Positions 33,645 through 42,767 are shown, counted from the first letter of the stretch. The stretch is DNA of 43,564 nucleotides from an uncultured Faecalibacterium sp. (GCA_934548045.1 CAKTEM010000021.1:1-43564); one strand, 5' to 3'. Numbers and translations are program-made. Notes: generated by a model not told the origin, from the sequence alone.

Positions 33645-33700
33645 GGAAAAATTTGCTCTACCGCCCATCCTGTAGGAAAAATTTGCTCTACCGCCCATCC
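33645..33700. repeat. Two tandem copies of a 26-bp repeat
   Basis: An identical 26-bp unit occurs at 33645-33670 and 33675-33700, a 30-bp period, in the divergent intergenic region between the SGNH and 33768 genes. A translated version would give GGRANFS-like repeats, but no start site supports translation. Confidence 0.75.
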
Positions 33701-33704
33701 CGGC

Positions 33705-33734
33705 TTGCATCTATTGTAACAAATGTGCTATACT
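33705..33734 (+). promoter_or_regulatory. Promoter of the 33768 gene
   Basis: TATACT (33729-33734) with extended TGC. TTGCAT (33705-33710) at 18 bp is a weak -35. It directly follows the tandem repeats. Confidence 0.6.
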
Positions 33735-33767
33735 AGAGTGAATCTAAACGATAGGGAGGCTTTCACG

Positions 33768-34055
33768 ATGCCATTTACTCCGAAACTGACTTATAAAGGC
33801 AAGCCCCTCGTCCGCAAGGACAACGAGCTGTATTACGGCCGTATGACCGACCCCTATGTGCTTTATCTCCAGATCCTGACGACCACCCCGATGGGTGACC
33901 AGCAGGTCGCGGACAAGGTACACCTGATGCTGCTTTCCACCGACGAGAGCAAGGCTCCCGAGGCTCGCGTTGCCCGTCAGACCACCAAACACGGCCTGTA
34001 CAACGCGCTGGACATCGGCAGCATCTGGCTGCAAAAGGCCAACGAGACGCACTGA
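33768..34055 (+). CDS. Small conserved-looking protein of unknown function
   Basis: 95 residues from ATG 33768 behind AGGGAGG; the longer frame from 33723 includes the promoter. The sequence MPFTPKLTYKGKPLVRKDNE is beta-rich and basic. GRMTDPYVLYLQILTTTPMG and the later ARQTTKHGLYNALDIGSIWL give a small alpha/beta domain. No motif is known to me. The composition matches the core genome, and it has its own promoter and terminator, so it is likely real. Confidence 0.7.
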   Translation: MPFTPKLTYKGKPLVRKDNELYYGRMTDPYVLYLQILTTTPMGDQQVADKVHLMLLSTDESKAPEARVARQTTKHGLYNALDIGSIWLQKANETH

Positions 34056-34070
34056 TCGCCGTTGTGATTC

Positions 34071-34109
34071 AAAAAGGACTGTTTTCCCAGTCGGGAGCAG
34101 TCCTTTTTT
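34071..34109 (+). terminator. Terminator after the 33768 gene
   Basis: AAAAAGGACTG pairs with CAGTCCTTTTT around a 16-nt loop, followed by a T-tract. Confidence 0.85.
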
Positions 34110-34190
34110 ATTTGCAAACCATGTTTTCTGTGATATACTTAATATGAGTTATTATGTTCAATCATCCAATCAAAAGGCAGGAATCTTTTT

Positions 34191-35342
34191 ATGCTGCAAA
34201 ATCCTGAGATCCATTACTTAGACAACGCCGCCACGACGATGGTCGCACCCGAAGTGGCGGACGTCATTGACAAAGCCATGCGCGAACACTGGGCGAACCC
34301 GTCCAGCCTCTACGCACCCGGCGCGCGGAGCGAGGAGGCGTTGAATTCCGCTCGTGCCGCCATCGCCCGGACACTGGGCTGCAAATCGAAAGAGCTTTAC
34401 TTCACCTCCTGCGGCAGCGAGAGCAACAACCTCGCTCTGCTGGGCGCGGCTCTGACCCGGAACTTCGGCAAAGGCATCGTCGTGTCCGGCTTTGAGCATC
34501 CCAGCGTCCAAAAACCGCTGGAACGTCTGGCAAAGATGGGCTACGATGTCACCGTCGTCAACCCCAAGGCGGACGGCACCCTCGACCTCGACGAAATGCT
34601 GGCGCATGTGGACAAAAACACCATCCTTGTCGCCTGCATGATGGTAAACAACGAGATCGGCACCCGGAACGACGTCGAGCGTCTGGCCGCTGCCGTCAAG
34701 CAGAAGAACAGTCGCACCATCGTCCACGTTGACGCAGTGCAGGCATGGATGCGCGTTCCCATCAAGCTGGCAAACATCGACACCCTGTCGGTCAGCGGAC
34801 ACAAGATTCACGCACCCAAGGGCATCGGCGCGCTCTACCTGAGTGACCGTCTGGTGCAGGCGTTCCAGCCGCCCTACCTCGGCGGCGAGCAGGAGCGCGA
34901 GATGCGCCCCGGCACCGAGAATCTTCCCTACGCGATGGGCTTGGCTGCGGCCGCGACCCGGCTCGCCAAAAACATGAAGAGCCGTGACGCCGCTGTGCGT
35001 GCGCTGAACCAGCGGATGCGAGAGGGGCTTTCCGTCTTCCCGGAAGTCGTCATCAACAGCCCGGACACTGCCGTACCGGAGGTGCTGAATTTCAGCGAGA
35101 ACTGCATCAAGAGCGAGACCATGCTTGCCTTCCTTGCTGAAAAGCAGATTTACGTCTCGTCGGCCAGTGCCTGCGGCCGGGGTCAGCCCAGCCACACCCT
35201 CGCCGCAATGGGGCGTGACCCACTTGCCATCGACACCGCCATCCGGGTATCCTTCTGTGCAGACAACACCCCCGAGGATGTGGATGCGTTCCTCAACCGC
35301 TTTGAGGACGGCATGAAGCATTTGCAGAGGATTCACAAGTAA
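34191..35342 (+). CDS. Cysteine desulfurase (IscS/NifS-like)
   Basis: 383 residues. YLDNAATTMVAPEV opens the class V aminotransferase fold, and SGHKIHAPKG carries PLP-Lys205. The active-site Cys328 sits in SSASACGRGQPSH. It probably supplies sulfur to ThiI, whose gene follows after 19 bp, for 4-thiouridine (and possibly thiazole) synthesis. This pairing is standard in Firmicutes (NifZ/ThiI in Bacillus). The start has a moderate ribosome binding site (GGCAGGAA). Confidence 0.93.
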   Translation: MLQNPEIHYLDNAATTMVAPEVADVIDKAMREHWANPSSLYAPGARSEEALNSARAAIARTLGCKSKELYFTSCGSESNNLALLGAALTRNFGKGIVVSGFEHPSVQKPLERLAKMGYDVTVVNPKADGTLDLDEMLAHVDKNTILVACMMVNNEIGTRNDVERLAAAVKQKNSRTIVHVDAVQAWMRVPIKLANIDTLSVSGHKIHAPKGIGALYLSDRLVQAFQPPYLGGEQEREMRPGTENLPYAMGLAAAATRLAKNMKSRDAAVRALNQRMREGLSVFPEVVINSPDTAVPEVLNFSENCIKSETMLAFLAEKQIYVSSASACGRGQPSHTLAAMGRDPLAIDTAIRVSFCADNTPEDVDAFLNRFEDGMKHLQRIHK

Positions 35343-35361
35343 ATTATATTAGAGGAATATT

Positions 35362-36561
35362 ATGAGAGAAGTTATTATGGGTTATCAGGGCGAAATGTCG
35401 CTCAAGGGCCTCAACCGCAACCAGTTCGAGTCGGCGATGCTGAAAATTCTCCGCTACCGGCTCAAGACCGTCGGCAAGTTCCGGGTCTACTGCACCCAGT
35501 CCACCTTCTACATGGAGCCGGAAGAGGACGACATCGACATGGACCTCGCCTTCGAGCGCGTCAGCAAGGTCTTCGGCCTTGCCGCTCTGAGCCGTGCTGT
35601 CGTCTGCGAAAAGGATTTTGACACCATCTGCCAGACCGCTGAGGACTACCTCGGCGACGACCTGCGCGGCATCAAGACCTTCAAGGTCGAGGCACGCCGT
35701 GCCGACAAGTCCTACCCCATGACCAGCCCGGAGCTGATGCGTGAGCTGGGTGCCTACCTGCTGGGCAAGCACAACTATCTGAAAGTCGATGTTCACAATC
35801 CGCAGTTCAAGGTCATCGTCGAGATTCGCGATTATGGCGCGTACATCCACGGCCCGAAGGTTCCGGGCGAGGGCGGTCTGCCGGTCGGCACCTCTGGCCG
35901 CGCGCTGAATATGCTCTCCGGCGGCATCGACAGCCCGGTCGCCGCATACCGGATGGCAAAGCGCGGCCTCGGCCTCGACCACATCCACTTTGCCTCTCCT
36001 CCGTACACTTCCGAGCGCGCCAAACTGAAAGTCAAGGCTCTGGCCCAGCTCATCACCCCATACACCGGCAGCACCAACCTCTTTGTCGTACCGTACACCA
36101 AACCGCAGGAGTACATCCGGGATAACGCGCCCGATGTCCTGTTCACCGTCCTGATGCGCCGCAGCATGATGCGCATTGCCAACATCATCGCCAAGAAGCA
36201 GGGCTGTGAAGCCCTCATCACCGGCGAGAGTCTTGCACAGGTCGCAAGCCAGACCGTCAAGGCTCTGCAATGCACCGACGCCGCGCAGGACCTGCCGATT
36301 CTGCGTCCGCTCATCGGCATGGACAAGACCGAGATCATCGAGACTTCCCGTCACATCAACACTTTCGAGACGAGCATCCTGCCCTACGAGGACTGCTGCA
36401 CCATCTTCACGCCGCCGCACCCGAAGATCCGCCCGGAACTGGACGAAATTCTGGAAGCCGAGGCCGGGATGCCCGGTTTGGCCGAGCTGGAAGCGGAAGC
36501 TGCCGCCAACGCGGAGCGCATCCGTATCCGCATCAACGACGACGTAGAATTCGAGGGGTAA
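35362..36561 (+). CDS. thiI: tRNA 4-thiouridine synthase ThiI
   Basis: 399 residues, start behind AGAGGAAT. The N-terminal ferredoxin-like and THUMP domain spans ~1-165, and the PP-loop SGGIDSP lies at 186-192. Like other Gram-positive ThiI proteins it lacks the C-terminal rhodanese domain. It adenylates U8 of tRNA and inserts sulfur taken from the adjacent cysteine desulfurase. A second pair of cysteines (EDCCTIF) near residue 350 may take part in transfer. Confidence 0.95.
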   Translation: MREVIMGYQGEMSLKGLNRNQFESAMLKILRYRLKTVGKFRVYCTQSTFYMEPEEDDIDMDLAFERVSKVFGLAALSRAVVCEKDFDTICQTAEDYLGDDLRGIKTFKVEARRADKSYPMTSPELMRELGAYLLGKHNYLKVDVHNPQFKVIVEIRDYGAYIHGPKVPGEGGLPVGTSGRALNMLSGGIDSPVAAYRMAKRGLGLDHIHFASPPYTSERAKLKVKALAQLITPYTGSTNLFVVPYTKPQEYIRDNAPDVLFTVLMRRSMMRIANIIAKKQGCEALITGESLAQVASQTVKALQCTDAAQDLPILRPLIGMDKTEIIETSRHINTFETSILPYEDCCTIFTPPHPKIRPELDEILEAEAGMPGLAELEAEAAANAERIRIRINDDVEFEG

Positions 36562-36565
36562 GGCC

Positions 36566-37885
36566 ATGACAGCGGAGATCATCAGTGTCGGCACCGAGCT
36601 ACTGCTCGGCAACATCCTCAACACCAACGCCCAGTACCTCAGCCGGGAGCTGGCTGCGCTTGGCATCACCGTTCAGCGCGAAAGCACCATCGGCGACAAT
36701 CACGGACGTCTAGCCGATTTCGTCAACGAGGCCAAGAGCCGCTGTGACCTGCTGGTGTTCACCGGCGGACTCGGCCCGACGGCCGACGACCTGACCAAGG
36801 AGACGGTCGCGGAGTGCTTCGGCGACAGCCTTGCTTTCGATGAGGACGAGTGGAACAAAATCGTCGATTACTTCCACCGCTCCGGCCGCACCGTTGCACC
36901 CAACAACCGCAAGCAGGCGATGGTTCCGGTCAACGGCCACAAGGTCATCAACAACCACGGCACCGCACCCGGCGCATGGTTCGAGCAGGACGGTCACTGC
37001 GCTGTCCTGATGCCGGGCGTTCCCTCCGAGATGAAGGCCATGTGGACGGAAAGCGTCCGCCCAATGCTGCTGGCACGGCAGAACTGCGTCCTGCACTCGC
37101 TGACCCTGCGCATCCTCGGCGGCGAGAGCGACCTCGAATACAAAGTGCGTGACCTGCTTGAAAACGAGAACCCCACCGCCGCCATCTACTGCAAGGTCGG
37201 CGAATGTGAAATTCGTATCACTGCCCGGGCCGCAACGGACGCCGAGGGTGAAAAAATGTGCAGAGCATACGCCAAAAAGTTCTATGATTTACTGGGCGAC
37301 GCGGTGTATGATGAGGATGTGGCCGGTCTGGAAGAGACGCTGGTGCATACCCTGAGCGCAAATCGCCTCTCCGTTTCCACTGCCGAGAGCTGCACCGGCG
37401 GTCTGATTGCACAGCGCATCACCTCCGTTTCCGGTTCCAGCGAGATCTTCGGTTACGGCTTTGTCACCTACTGGGAGCAGGCCAAAGCGAAGCTCATCGG
37501 GGTGGAGCCGGACGTCATCGCGAAGTACAACGTCGTTTCGGCTCCCGTCGCGGCACAGATGGCTCTGGGCGCAGCGGCAGTCTCCGGTTCGGATATCGCG
37601 GTCAGCGTGACCGGCATTGCCGGGCCGACCGGCGGCGACGCAATCCGCCCGGTGGGTACGGTCTATGTCGGTGCCGCGCGCGGCGAGACGGTCTATGTCC
37701 GGAAACTGCGCGTCTCCCGTCCGGACCGCGCTTTGGTGCGCGCACGGGCGGCACAGGCGGCGTTGGAGCTGGCATTGCGTCTGGCGCAGGGCAAAGTTCC
37801 GGCTGGAACCACCGCCCTGTCCGCCGCACAGCAGCATGACCGCGACGCGCTGGACAAGCTGGACGCAGGTTTCCTGAACGCCTGA
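36566..37885 (+). CDS. cinA: CinA, nicotinamide-nucleotide amidase/competence-damage protein
   Basis: 439 residues, 4 bp after thiI behind GAGGGGTAAGG. The N-terminal molybdopterin-binding-like (COG1058) domain starts MTAEIISVGTELLLGNILN, with GGLGPTADDLTKE. The C-terminal amidase domain begins near 265 with STAESCTGGLIAQRITSVSG and includes VSVTGIAGPTGGD. It recycles NMN to nicotinate mononucleotide and may hydrolyse ADP-ribose. The length (about 415-440) is normal. Confidence 0.95.
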   Translation: MTAEIISVGTELLLGNILNTNAQYLSRELAALGITVQRESTIGDNHGRLADFVNEAKSRCDLLVFTGGLGPTADDLTKETVAECFGDSLAFDEDEWNKIVDYFHRSGRTVAPNNRKQAMVPVNGHKVINNHGTAPGAWFEQDGHCAVLMPGVPSEMKAMWTESVRPMLLARQNCVLHSLTLRILGGESDLEYKVRDLLENENPTAAIYCKVGECEIRITARAATDAEGEKMCRAYAKKFYDLLGDAVYDEDVAGLEETLVHTLSANRLSVSTAESCTGGLIAQRITSVSGSSEIFGYGFVTYWEQAKAKLIGVEPDVIAKYNVVSAPVAAQMALGAAAVSGSDIAVSVTGIAGPTGGDAIRPVGTVYVGAARGETVYVRKLRVSRPDRALVRARAAQAALELALRLAQGKVPAGTTALSAAQQHDRDALDKLDAGFLNA

Positions 37886-37934
37886 GAATTTCCCGGTCGG
37901 CCACACACAAAACGGATAAAAGGTGTGTGATGTT

Positions 37935-38864
37935 ATGCCCGACGATACCAAGACCGAAAGCTGTATGCTCCGGCTGTTCGGGGCGGACCCGGCTGCGTTG
38001 GCTGAAGCCGTGGGCCGGTTTGCGCCCCAGTGGAAAGCCACGGCAGAATGGCGTTCCCGTGGGAACGAGACGCTGCTTGCCCTCCATGCCAGCGACCCGG
38101 CCGGCCTGAAAAAAGCCGCTCACTCGCTGCACACCAGCTTTCCGGCGGAGTTGTATGGCGAGGGCGAGACATCCCTTGCCGCCGCCGTTGTGGAAACGCT
38201 GGAACGCTGTGACCGGCTTCTGGTATGCAGCGATGCTTCTGCCGGTGCTTTGCTGGATGCCCGGCTGGAAAACGTGCCGGGCGCGGAAAAGGTCTTCGAT
38301 TTCGGCACGCTGAGCTACGCACATCCGCAGACCGGCCCCCAAATCGAGAAGCGTGCGCGCGCAAAACTGCACCTGCCTGCCGGGGAAACGCCCGACCCAC
38401 TCCGTCTCGCCCTCGCACGGGCGCAGGCGACGAGAAGGATCGTCGGGGCAGAACTCGCCGCCGGGTGCGCCGAACGAGAACAGGACAAAGTCCTCATCCT
38501 CTGCACCAAAAAGGGGTGCTGGCTCCGCACCGTCCGGGCGGACGACTCCCCTGCCCTCTGGCTGATGGACATGATCCGCCGGGCCGCTGCAGGGCTTCCG
38601 CAGGCGAAAGGCACTGGCTTTTTACCGGCACGCAAGACGGCCAGCCCGAACCCCTCGCCCTCAGAGCCGCCTCCGAAGCCCTCCAAGTCCCGGAAGCACT
38701 GGTTGCGCCGGGTTCTGGTTCTCTTGCTTCTCGTTCTCCTTGCCGCCTTTGCTGCGGCGTGGTACTGGACGAATGGCCAGCTGACCGCCCTGCCCGAGCA
38801 GCTCCGCGCGTTCGGGCTGTTCGGCACGTCCGGCACACCCCATTCGGGCGCGAGACTGCTTTGA
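37935..38864 (+). CDS. Membrane protein with a degenerate CinA-like domain
   Basis: 309 residues from ATG 37935 behind AAAAGGTG. The middle region (about residues 95-180) aligns by eye with the CinA amidase domain: RLLVCSDASAGALLDARLEN... and KVFDFGTLSYAHPQ parallel RLSVSTAESCTGG and IFGYGFVTYWE of the neighbour. The catalytic-loop residues are altered (SDASAGA for AESCTGG), so activity is unlikely. A Pro/Ser linker (SPNPSPSEPPPKPSKS) leads to one transmembrane segment (VLVLLLLVLLAAFAAAWYW) and a short outer tail. It follows cinA by 49 bp. It may have arisen by duplication. Function unknown. Confidence 0.6.
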   Translation: MPDDTKTESCMLRLFGADPAALAEAVGRFAPQWKATAEWRSRGNETLLALHASDPAGLKKAAHSLHTSFPAELYGEGETSLAAAVVETLERCDRLLVCSDASAGALLDARLENVPGAEKVFDFGTLSYAHPQTGPQIEKRARAKLHLPAGETPDPLRLALARAQATRRIVGAELAAGCAEREQDKVLILCTKKGCWLRTVRADDSPALWLMDMIRRAAAGLPQAKGTGFLPARKTASPNPSPSEPPPKPSKSRKHWLRRVLVLLLLVLLAAFAAAWYWTNGQLTALPEQLRAFGLFGTSGTPHSGARLL

Positions 38865-38897
38865 ATCAGCTCCAAAAAATCATCTGATAAAAATAAA

Positions 38898-38945
38898 ACC
38901 CCGTTCACCGGAAGACGCCTGTACTGTCTCTCGATGAACGGGGTT
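38898..38945 (+). terminator. Terminator after the cinA-like gene
   Basis: AACCCCGTTCA and TGAACGGGGTT are perfect 11-nt arms, followed by CTTTATTG. Confidence 0.8.
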
Positions 38946-38979
38946 CTTTATTGCCTGTTATTCTGCAAAGTCAAACGCT

Positions 38980-40239
38980 TTAAATCACGGTATTCAACGC
39001 GTCTGCCGTTGCGAAGTAATGTTTGGTTGCGCCGTGAATATATTTGCCTGCCGCCGTATTCTCAGCGTCGCAAATGGTGATTGCTTTCCATTTCAATTCA
39101 CTACCGCCATAGTAAACATCCATCAAATTTTTGCAGCCAGAGAACGCATTACTTCCGACTTTTTCGAGCGTCTGCGGCAAATAAATGTATTTTAGATTCT
39201 GATTATTATCAAACGCACTATCACCAATTGTCGTTAGCCCTTCTGGCAGAGTAACTTTTCGCAAATTGGTACATTCACAGAATGTGCCTTCTTTGATTAT
39301 CTTCACGTTTTTCGGAAGGGTGATGGAATTCAAAGCTTTACATCCAAAAAATGCACTTGCACCTATACTGTTTACACTCTCTGGAATTGTAATATCCGTC
39401 AGGGAAGTGCAGTTCATAAATGCAACCACACCGATAGTTTTCAACTTTTTGGGCAGTCGAACACTCTTTAAGCTGGTACAACCATTAAACATACCATCCG
39501 GAACTTCTATAATATTGTCGCTCAATACAACGGACTTCAAGTTACTACAATTGCCAAAAATAGAATCTTCAGAGTTCTCCAATGTGGCTTTTCCTCTAAA
39601 TTCTACTCGTTCCAGTGATTCGTTACTTTGGAACGCCCCCTTCTTAATTAACAGCTCATCCTGCGGAAAAATCAGTTCCGTCACGGCAGTTCCTCTAAAT
39701 GCAGACAATCCTATAGATTTCAGATTTTTCGAAAACTGTACCTGTGACAGATTTTTGCACTCATAAAATGCACCCCATCCGATACTAGTAATTGTATCCG
39801 GGAAAATGACCCCCGTGATATCATTATTCTGATAGAATACACTTTCACCAACTGCTGTAATGGTATAACCATCCACTTTAGAAGGTAGTGCTACTACACC
39901 AGTCGGCTTTTTTCCTCTCACCGTATTATAACCAGTCAATGTTGCCGTCGAATCACCTGTCTTTTGATAAAGCCACATGACGCCATCATTCTTTGACGGC
40001 GTTGTTGTTGCGCTGTTAGATACTGAGCTGGAGGTAGAACTCGAGCTGCTGACCGGCTTACTTGAACTGCTCACCGAACTTGTCGGCTGGCTGATAGACG
40101 AAGCCGGTTTTGAAGACACACTGCTCGAAGAGCTTGCCGGAGGATTTCCGCCCGAGCAGGCAGTCAGCACCATTGCCGCCATGACTGCCGCCGATGCCGC
40201 ACCGGAGACGATTCTTAATCCTGCTTTTTTCAACCGCAT
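38980..40239 (-). CDS. BspA-type leucine-rich-repeat lipoprotein, AT-rich
   Basis: 419 residues. The signal peptide ends in a lipobox (VLTAC, Cys28), then a Ser-rich linker (~30-90: SSSSVSSKPASSISQPTSS). The body (~100-400) is a run of LRR_5 repeats of ~23 residues with the pattern TIGxSAFxxCxxLxxIxLPxxL (e.g. ITSIGWGAFYECKNLSQVQF). BspA-like repeats serve in adhesion. The repeat part is distinctly AT-rich compared with the GC-rich neighbours, while the signal and linker are less so, suggesting transfer or a mosaic origin. Lipoprotein anchoring to the membrane is predicted. Confidence 0.85.
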   Translation of the reverse strand: MRLKKAGLRIVSGAASAAVMAAMVLTACSGGNPPASSSSSVSSKPASSISQPTSSVSSSSKPVSSSSSTSSSVSNSATTTPSKNDGVMWLYQKTGDSTATLTGYNTVRGKKPTGVVALPSKVDGYTITAVGESVFYQNNDITGVIFPDTITSIGWGAFYECKNLSQVQFSKNLKSIGLSAFRGTAVTELIFPQDELLIKKGAFQSNESLERVEFRGKATLENSEDSIFGNCSNLKSVVLSDNIIEVPDGMFNGCTSLKSVRLPKKLKTIGVVAFMNCTSLTDITIPESVNSIGASAFFGCKALNSITLPKNVKIIKEGTFCECTNLRKVTLPEGLTTIGDSAFDNNQNLKYIYLPQTLEKVGSNAFSGCKNLMDVYYGGSELKWKAITICDAENTAAGKYIHGATKHYFATADALNTVI

Positions 40240-40427
40240 TATGATTTCCCCTTTCAGGTCTAAACCTTTTCTGAAAAGCCGATTTTGGTTTTTTCCATTA
40301 CAATTTCATTGTAGCCTTCCTACAATTTTTTTGTCAAGTGTCTTTGCCGTACTTCTTGAATTTCGGCATTTTGCTTGAAATTTTCATGTGAAACCCGTCA
40401 AACCGCCAAAAGCACCCCTATTACGCA

Positions 40428-40471
40428 AAAAAGCAGAACTTCCCGTCCAGTGGCGGAAAGTTCTGCTTTTC
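40428..40471 (-). terminator. Bidirectional terminator between the zinc-ribbon and LRR genes
   Basis: AAAAGCAGAACTT and AAGTTCTGCTTTT are perfect 13-nt arms around a 16-nt loop. It lies beyond the zinc-ribbon gene on the minus strand. The rest of 40240-40505 is non-coding. Confidence 0.85.
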
Positions 40472-40505
40472 TTATTGGTTTATAAAGCGCAAAGACGCCG
40501 GAGAA

Positions 40506-41108
40506 TTACTCTTCGGTGACCTCAAAATCGAGGGGCTTGCCGCAGTTCGGGCAGGTCGGCTCACCATCCAGCAGAGCGTCCTCCTCGACGACGGAAGTTG
40601 CGCCGCAGTTCGGGCAGGTGACCTCGTACTGCACGGGGCTGTCGTCTTCCTCAGCGGCCTCGTCGTCCTCTTCGTCGGCCAGTGCGACCTCAAAAGCGAC
40701 CTTGCAGGTGGGGCAGATGGCCTCGCCTGCGTCGAGGTCGTCCTCGCTCACATAGACGGTGTTGCCGCAGGCCGGGCAGGCGACCTCATAGTAAGGCTCG
40801 CCTGCGACGTCGGAGTTGTCATCCTCGCCCTCGTCGCTCTCATCGTCCACAGTCTCTTCGTCTTCTTCCTCGTCGGAATCATCGGCATCGTCGTCCTCGT
40901 AGAGGTCGGCTTCGAGGTCTTCCAGCTCTTCGCTCAGGTCGTTGATCTGGTCGTAAGCACGGGTCACATCCTCGTCGATGCCGTCCACAGCGTCGGCCAT
41001 CTCGCTCAGCAGCTCGCTCATGGCCTTGATGACCTTGCCCTCTTTGGTGGATTCATCAATGCCGAGGCCATCGATCAGGCCCTTCAGGTATGCAGCTTTT
41101 TCTTTCAT
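40506..41108 (-). CDS. Acidic zinc-ribbon protein, CD1247-type
   Basis: 200 residues. The N-terminus MKEKAAYLKGLIDGLGIDES...VIKAMSELLSEMADAVDGI is a helical domain like that of CD1247-type proteins. A very acidic stretch (EDDDADDSDEEEDEETVDD) follows, then two zinc ribbons (CPACGN...CPTC and CPNCG...CPNCG). Function unknown; conserved in clostridia. ATG is behind GGAGGTATT. It is followed by a terminator and lies downstream of efp on the same strand. Confidence 0.82.
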   Translation of the reverse strand: MKEKAAYLKGLIDGLGIDESTKEGKVIKAMSELLSEMADAVDGIDEDVTRAYDQINDLSEELEDLEADLYEDDDADDSDEEEDEETVDDESDEGEDDNSDVAGEPYYEVACPACGNTVYVSEDDLDAGEAICPTCKVAFEVALADEEDDEAAEEDDSPVQYEVTCPNCGATSVVEEDALLDGEPTCPNCGKPLDFEVTEE

Positions 41109-41192
41109 AGGGAATACCTCCTATCGCAAAACAGCACTTTAGCAAAAAACCGGGCGAACGGTCTCCCGCCTGCCCGGTCTGTCGGTAAAAGA

Positions 41193-41750
41193 TTAGACGC
41201 GCTCCATATACTCGCCAGTACGGGTATCAATGCGGATGTGGTCGCCCTCGTTGATGAACAGGGGCACACGGATCTCAGCACCGGTCTCGACGGTAGCGGG
41301 CTTCAGGGTGTTGGTAGCAGTGTTGCCCTTGACACCCGGCTCGGTCTGGGTAACTTCCAGCTCGATGAAGTTGGGGATCTCGACGCTGAAGACTTTGCCC
41401 TTGTAGGACAGCAGCTTGCACAGCTCGTTCTCCTTGCAGAACTTGAAGTTATCGGGAACATCGCTTGCGTTGACGGGGATGTCATCGTAAGTCTCGTTGT
41501 CCATGAAGTGGTACAGATCGCCGTCCTCATAGCTGTAAGTGACGTCCTTACGCTCGATGAAAGCCTGAGGGAACTTTGCGGTCGGGTTGTAGCTGGTCTC
41601 AACCACAGAGCCGGTGATGACGTTCTTGGTCTTGGTACGGACAAAGGCTGCGCCCTTGCCGGGTTTCACGTGCTGGAACTCAACGACCTGAAGAACCTGG
41701 CCGTCCTGCTCAAAGGTCACGCCATTGCGAAACTCGCCTGCAGAAATCAT
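41193..41750 (-). CDS. efp: Elongation factor P
   Basis: 185 residues. The KOW-like domain begins MISAGEFRNGVTFEQDGQVLQVVEFQ, with the loop residue in HVKPGKGAAFVRTK (Lys32 region), followed by two OB folds. EF-P relieves ribosome stalling at polyproline. The loop has KPGKG as in Bacillus-type EF-P. AGGAATTCC lies before the ATG. Length matches the family. Confidence 0.97.
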   Translation of the reverse strand: MISAGEFRNGVTFEQDGQVLQVVEFQHVKPGKGAAFVRTKTKNVITGSVVETSYNPTAKFPQAFIERKDVTYSYEDGDLYHFMDNETYDDIPVNASDVPDNFKFCKENELCKLLSYKGKVFSVEIPNFIELEVTQTEPGVKGNTATNTLKPATVETGAEIRVPLFINEGDHIRIDTRTGEYMERV

Positions 41751-41879
41751 AGGAATTCCTCCATTAGTTGTAATGTCTCAAATGCTTAACGCATATCTCT
41801 ATTTATTTTACTCAATCCCGTGCAGTTTGGCAAGGGGTTTGAGCAAAAAAGACGTTTGAAATCGAAAAAAGTTTGAAAA

Positions 41880-42767
41880 TCAGCGCATTTTGACCGCCGC
41901 AGCATACATTTTTTGCATGGTCTGGGCGTCCTCAGCCTGCGTTCCGGCACTCTCGCAGATGATGACCGGCGCGCATCCGCGCTCCGCCAGCAGCTCCATC
42001 AGGGGCTGCGGTTCCGGGCCGAACTGGGTCTCGGCAAAGGTCCAGTGCCGTTTCTCGCCGCCTGCCGAAAACTCGATGCGTGAGAAGTGAACGTGGAAGC
42101 GTTTCGCGCGGTCATCCCCGAGGGATTCTTCCATCCGGTCGAGGATGGTGGCATAATCGGCCTTGGACTGGATGCCGCCCAGCGTCCGGGCGTTCAGGTG
42201 GCCGAAGTCGATGCAGGGCGTGATGCGCTTATCCACGGCGCAGAGGGCCAGCACCTCGTCCAGCGTACCCAGCTGGCCGATTTTTCCCATCGTCTCCGGG
42301 CAGAGGGTCATATCCCCGAAGCCAGCCTCATCGAGGGCGGCCACGGCACGCCGCATGGTGTCCAGAGCCTTTTCGAGGGCGGCTTCCCGGCTCTGCTTGC
42401 CGCAGCTGCCGGAGTGGAAGATGACACGCTTTCCACCCAGAGCCTTACAGACGGCCGCGCTCTGGAGCAGGTACTGGACGCTGTTCAGACGCTTGTCCTC
42501 TTCGAGGCTGGACATGCTGATATAATAGGGTGCGTGGACGCTGAACAGGATATCCCTCACAGCAGCGTCTGCGGCCATCTTCCGCGCCTTTTCGAGGCCG
42601 AGGCGGACGCCATGTCCGCACTGATACTCGAAGGCATCCAGCCCCATCTCCGCCGTGTATTTGGGGATATCAAGGCTGTTTTTGTAGCCCTGCGCCGTGA
42701 AGCTGTCACTGGTGCCGGCCGTGCCGAACCGGATACGCCAGCCGCTCGGATGTTCCAAACTGCTCAC
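41880..42767 (-). CDS. AP-endonuclease-2-type TIM-barrel protein
   Basis: 295 residues. Matches deoxyribonuclease IV/xylose-isomerase-like TIM barrels: IRFGTAGTSDSF, SVHAPYYISMSS, KRVIFHSGSCGKQSREAAL, LCPETMGKIGQLG, ITPCIDFGHLNAR, HVHFSRIEFSAGGEKRH. Metal ligands (His, Glu, Asp, His) are visible in these blocks. It is like the Nfo family and may act in base-excision repair at abasic sites. It overlaps the YqeG gene by 4 bp (ATGA type), so the two are coupled. Confidence 0.85.
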   Translation of the reverse strand: MSSLEHPSGWRIRFGTAGTSDSFTAQGYKNSLDIPKYTAEMGLDAFEYQCGHGVRLGLEKARKMAADAAVRDILFSVHAPYYISMSSLEEDKRLNSVQYLLQSAAVCKALGGKRVIFHSGSCGKQSREAALEKALDTMRRAVAALDEAGFGDMTLCPETMGKIGQLGTLDEVLALCAVDKRITPCIDFGHLNARTLGGIQSKADYATILDRMEESLGDDRAKRFHVHFSRIEFSAGGEKRHWTFAETQFGPEPQPLMELLAERGCAPVIICESAGTQAEDAQTMQKMYAAAVKMR

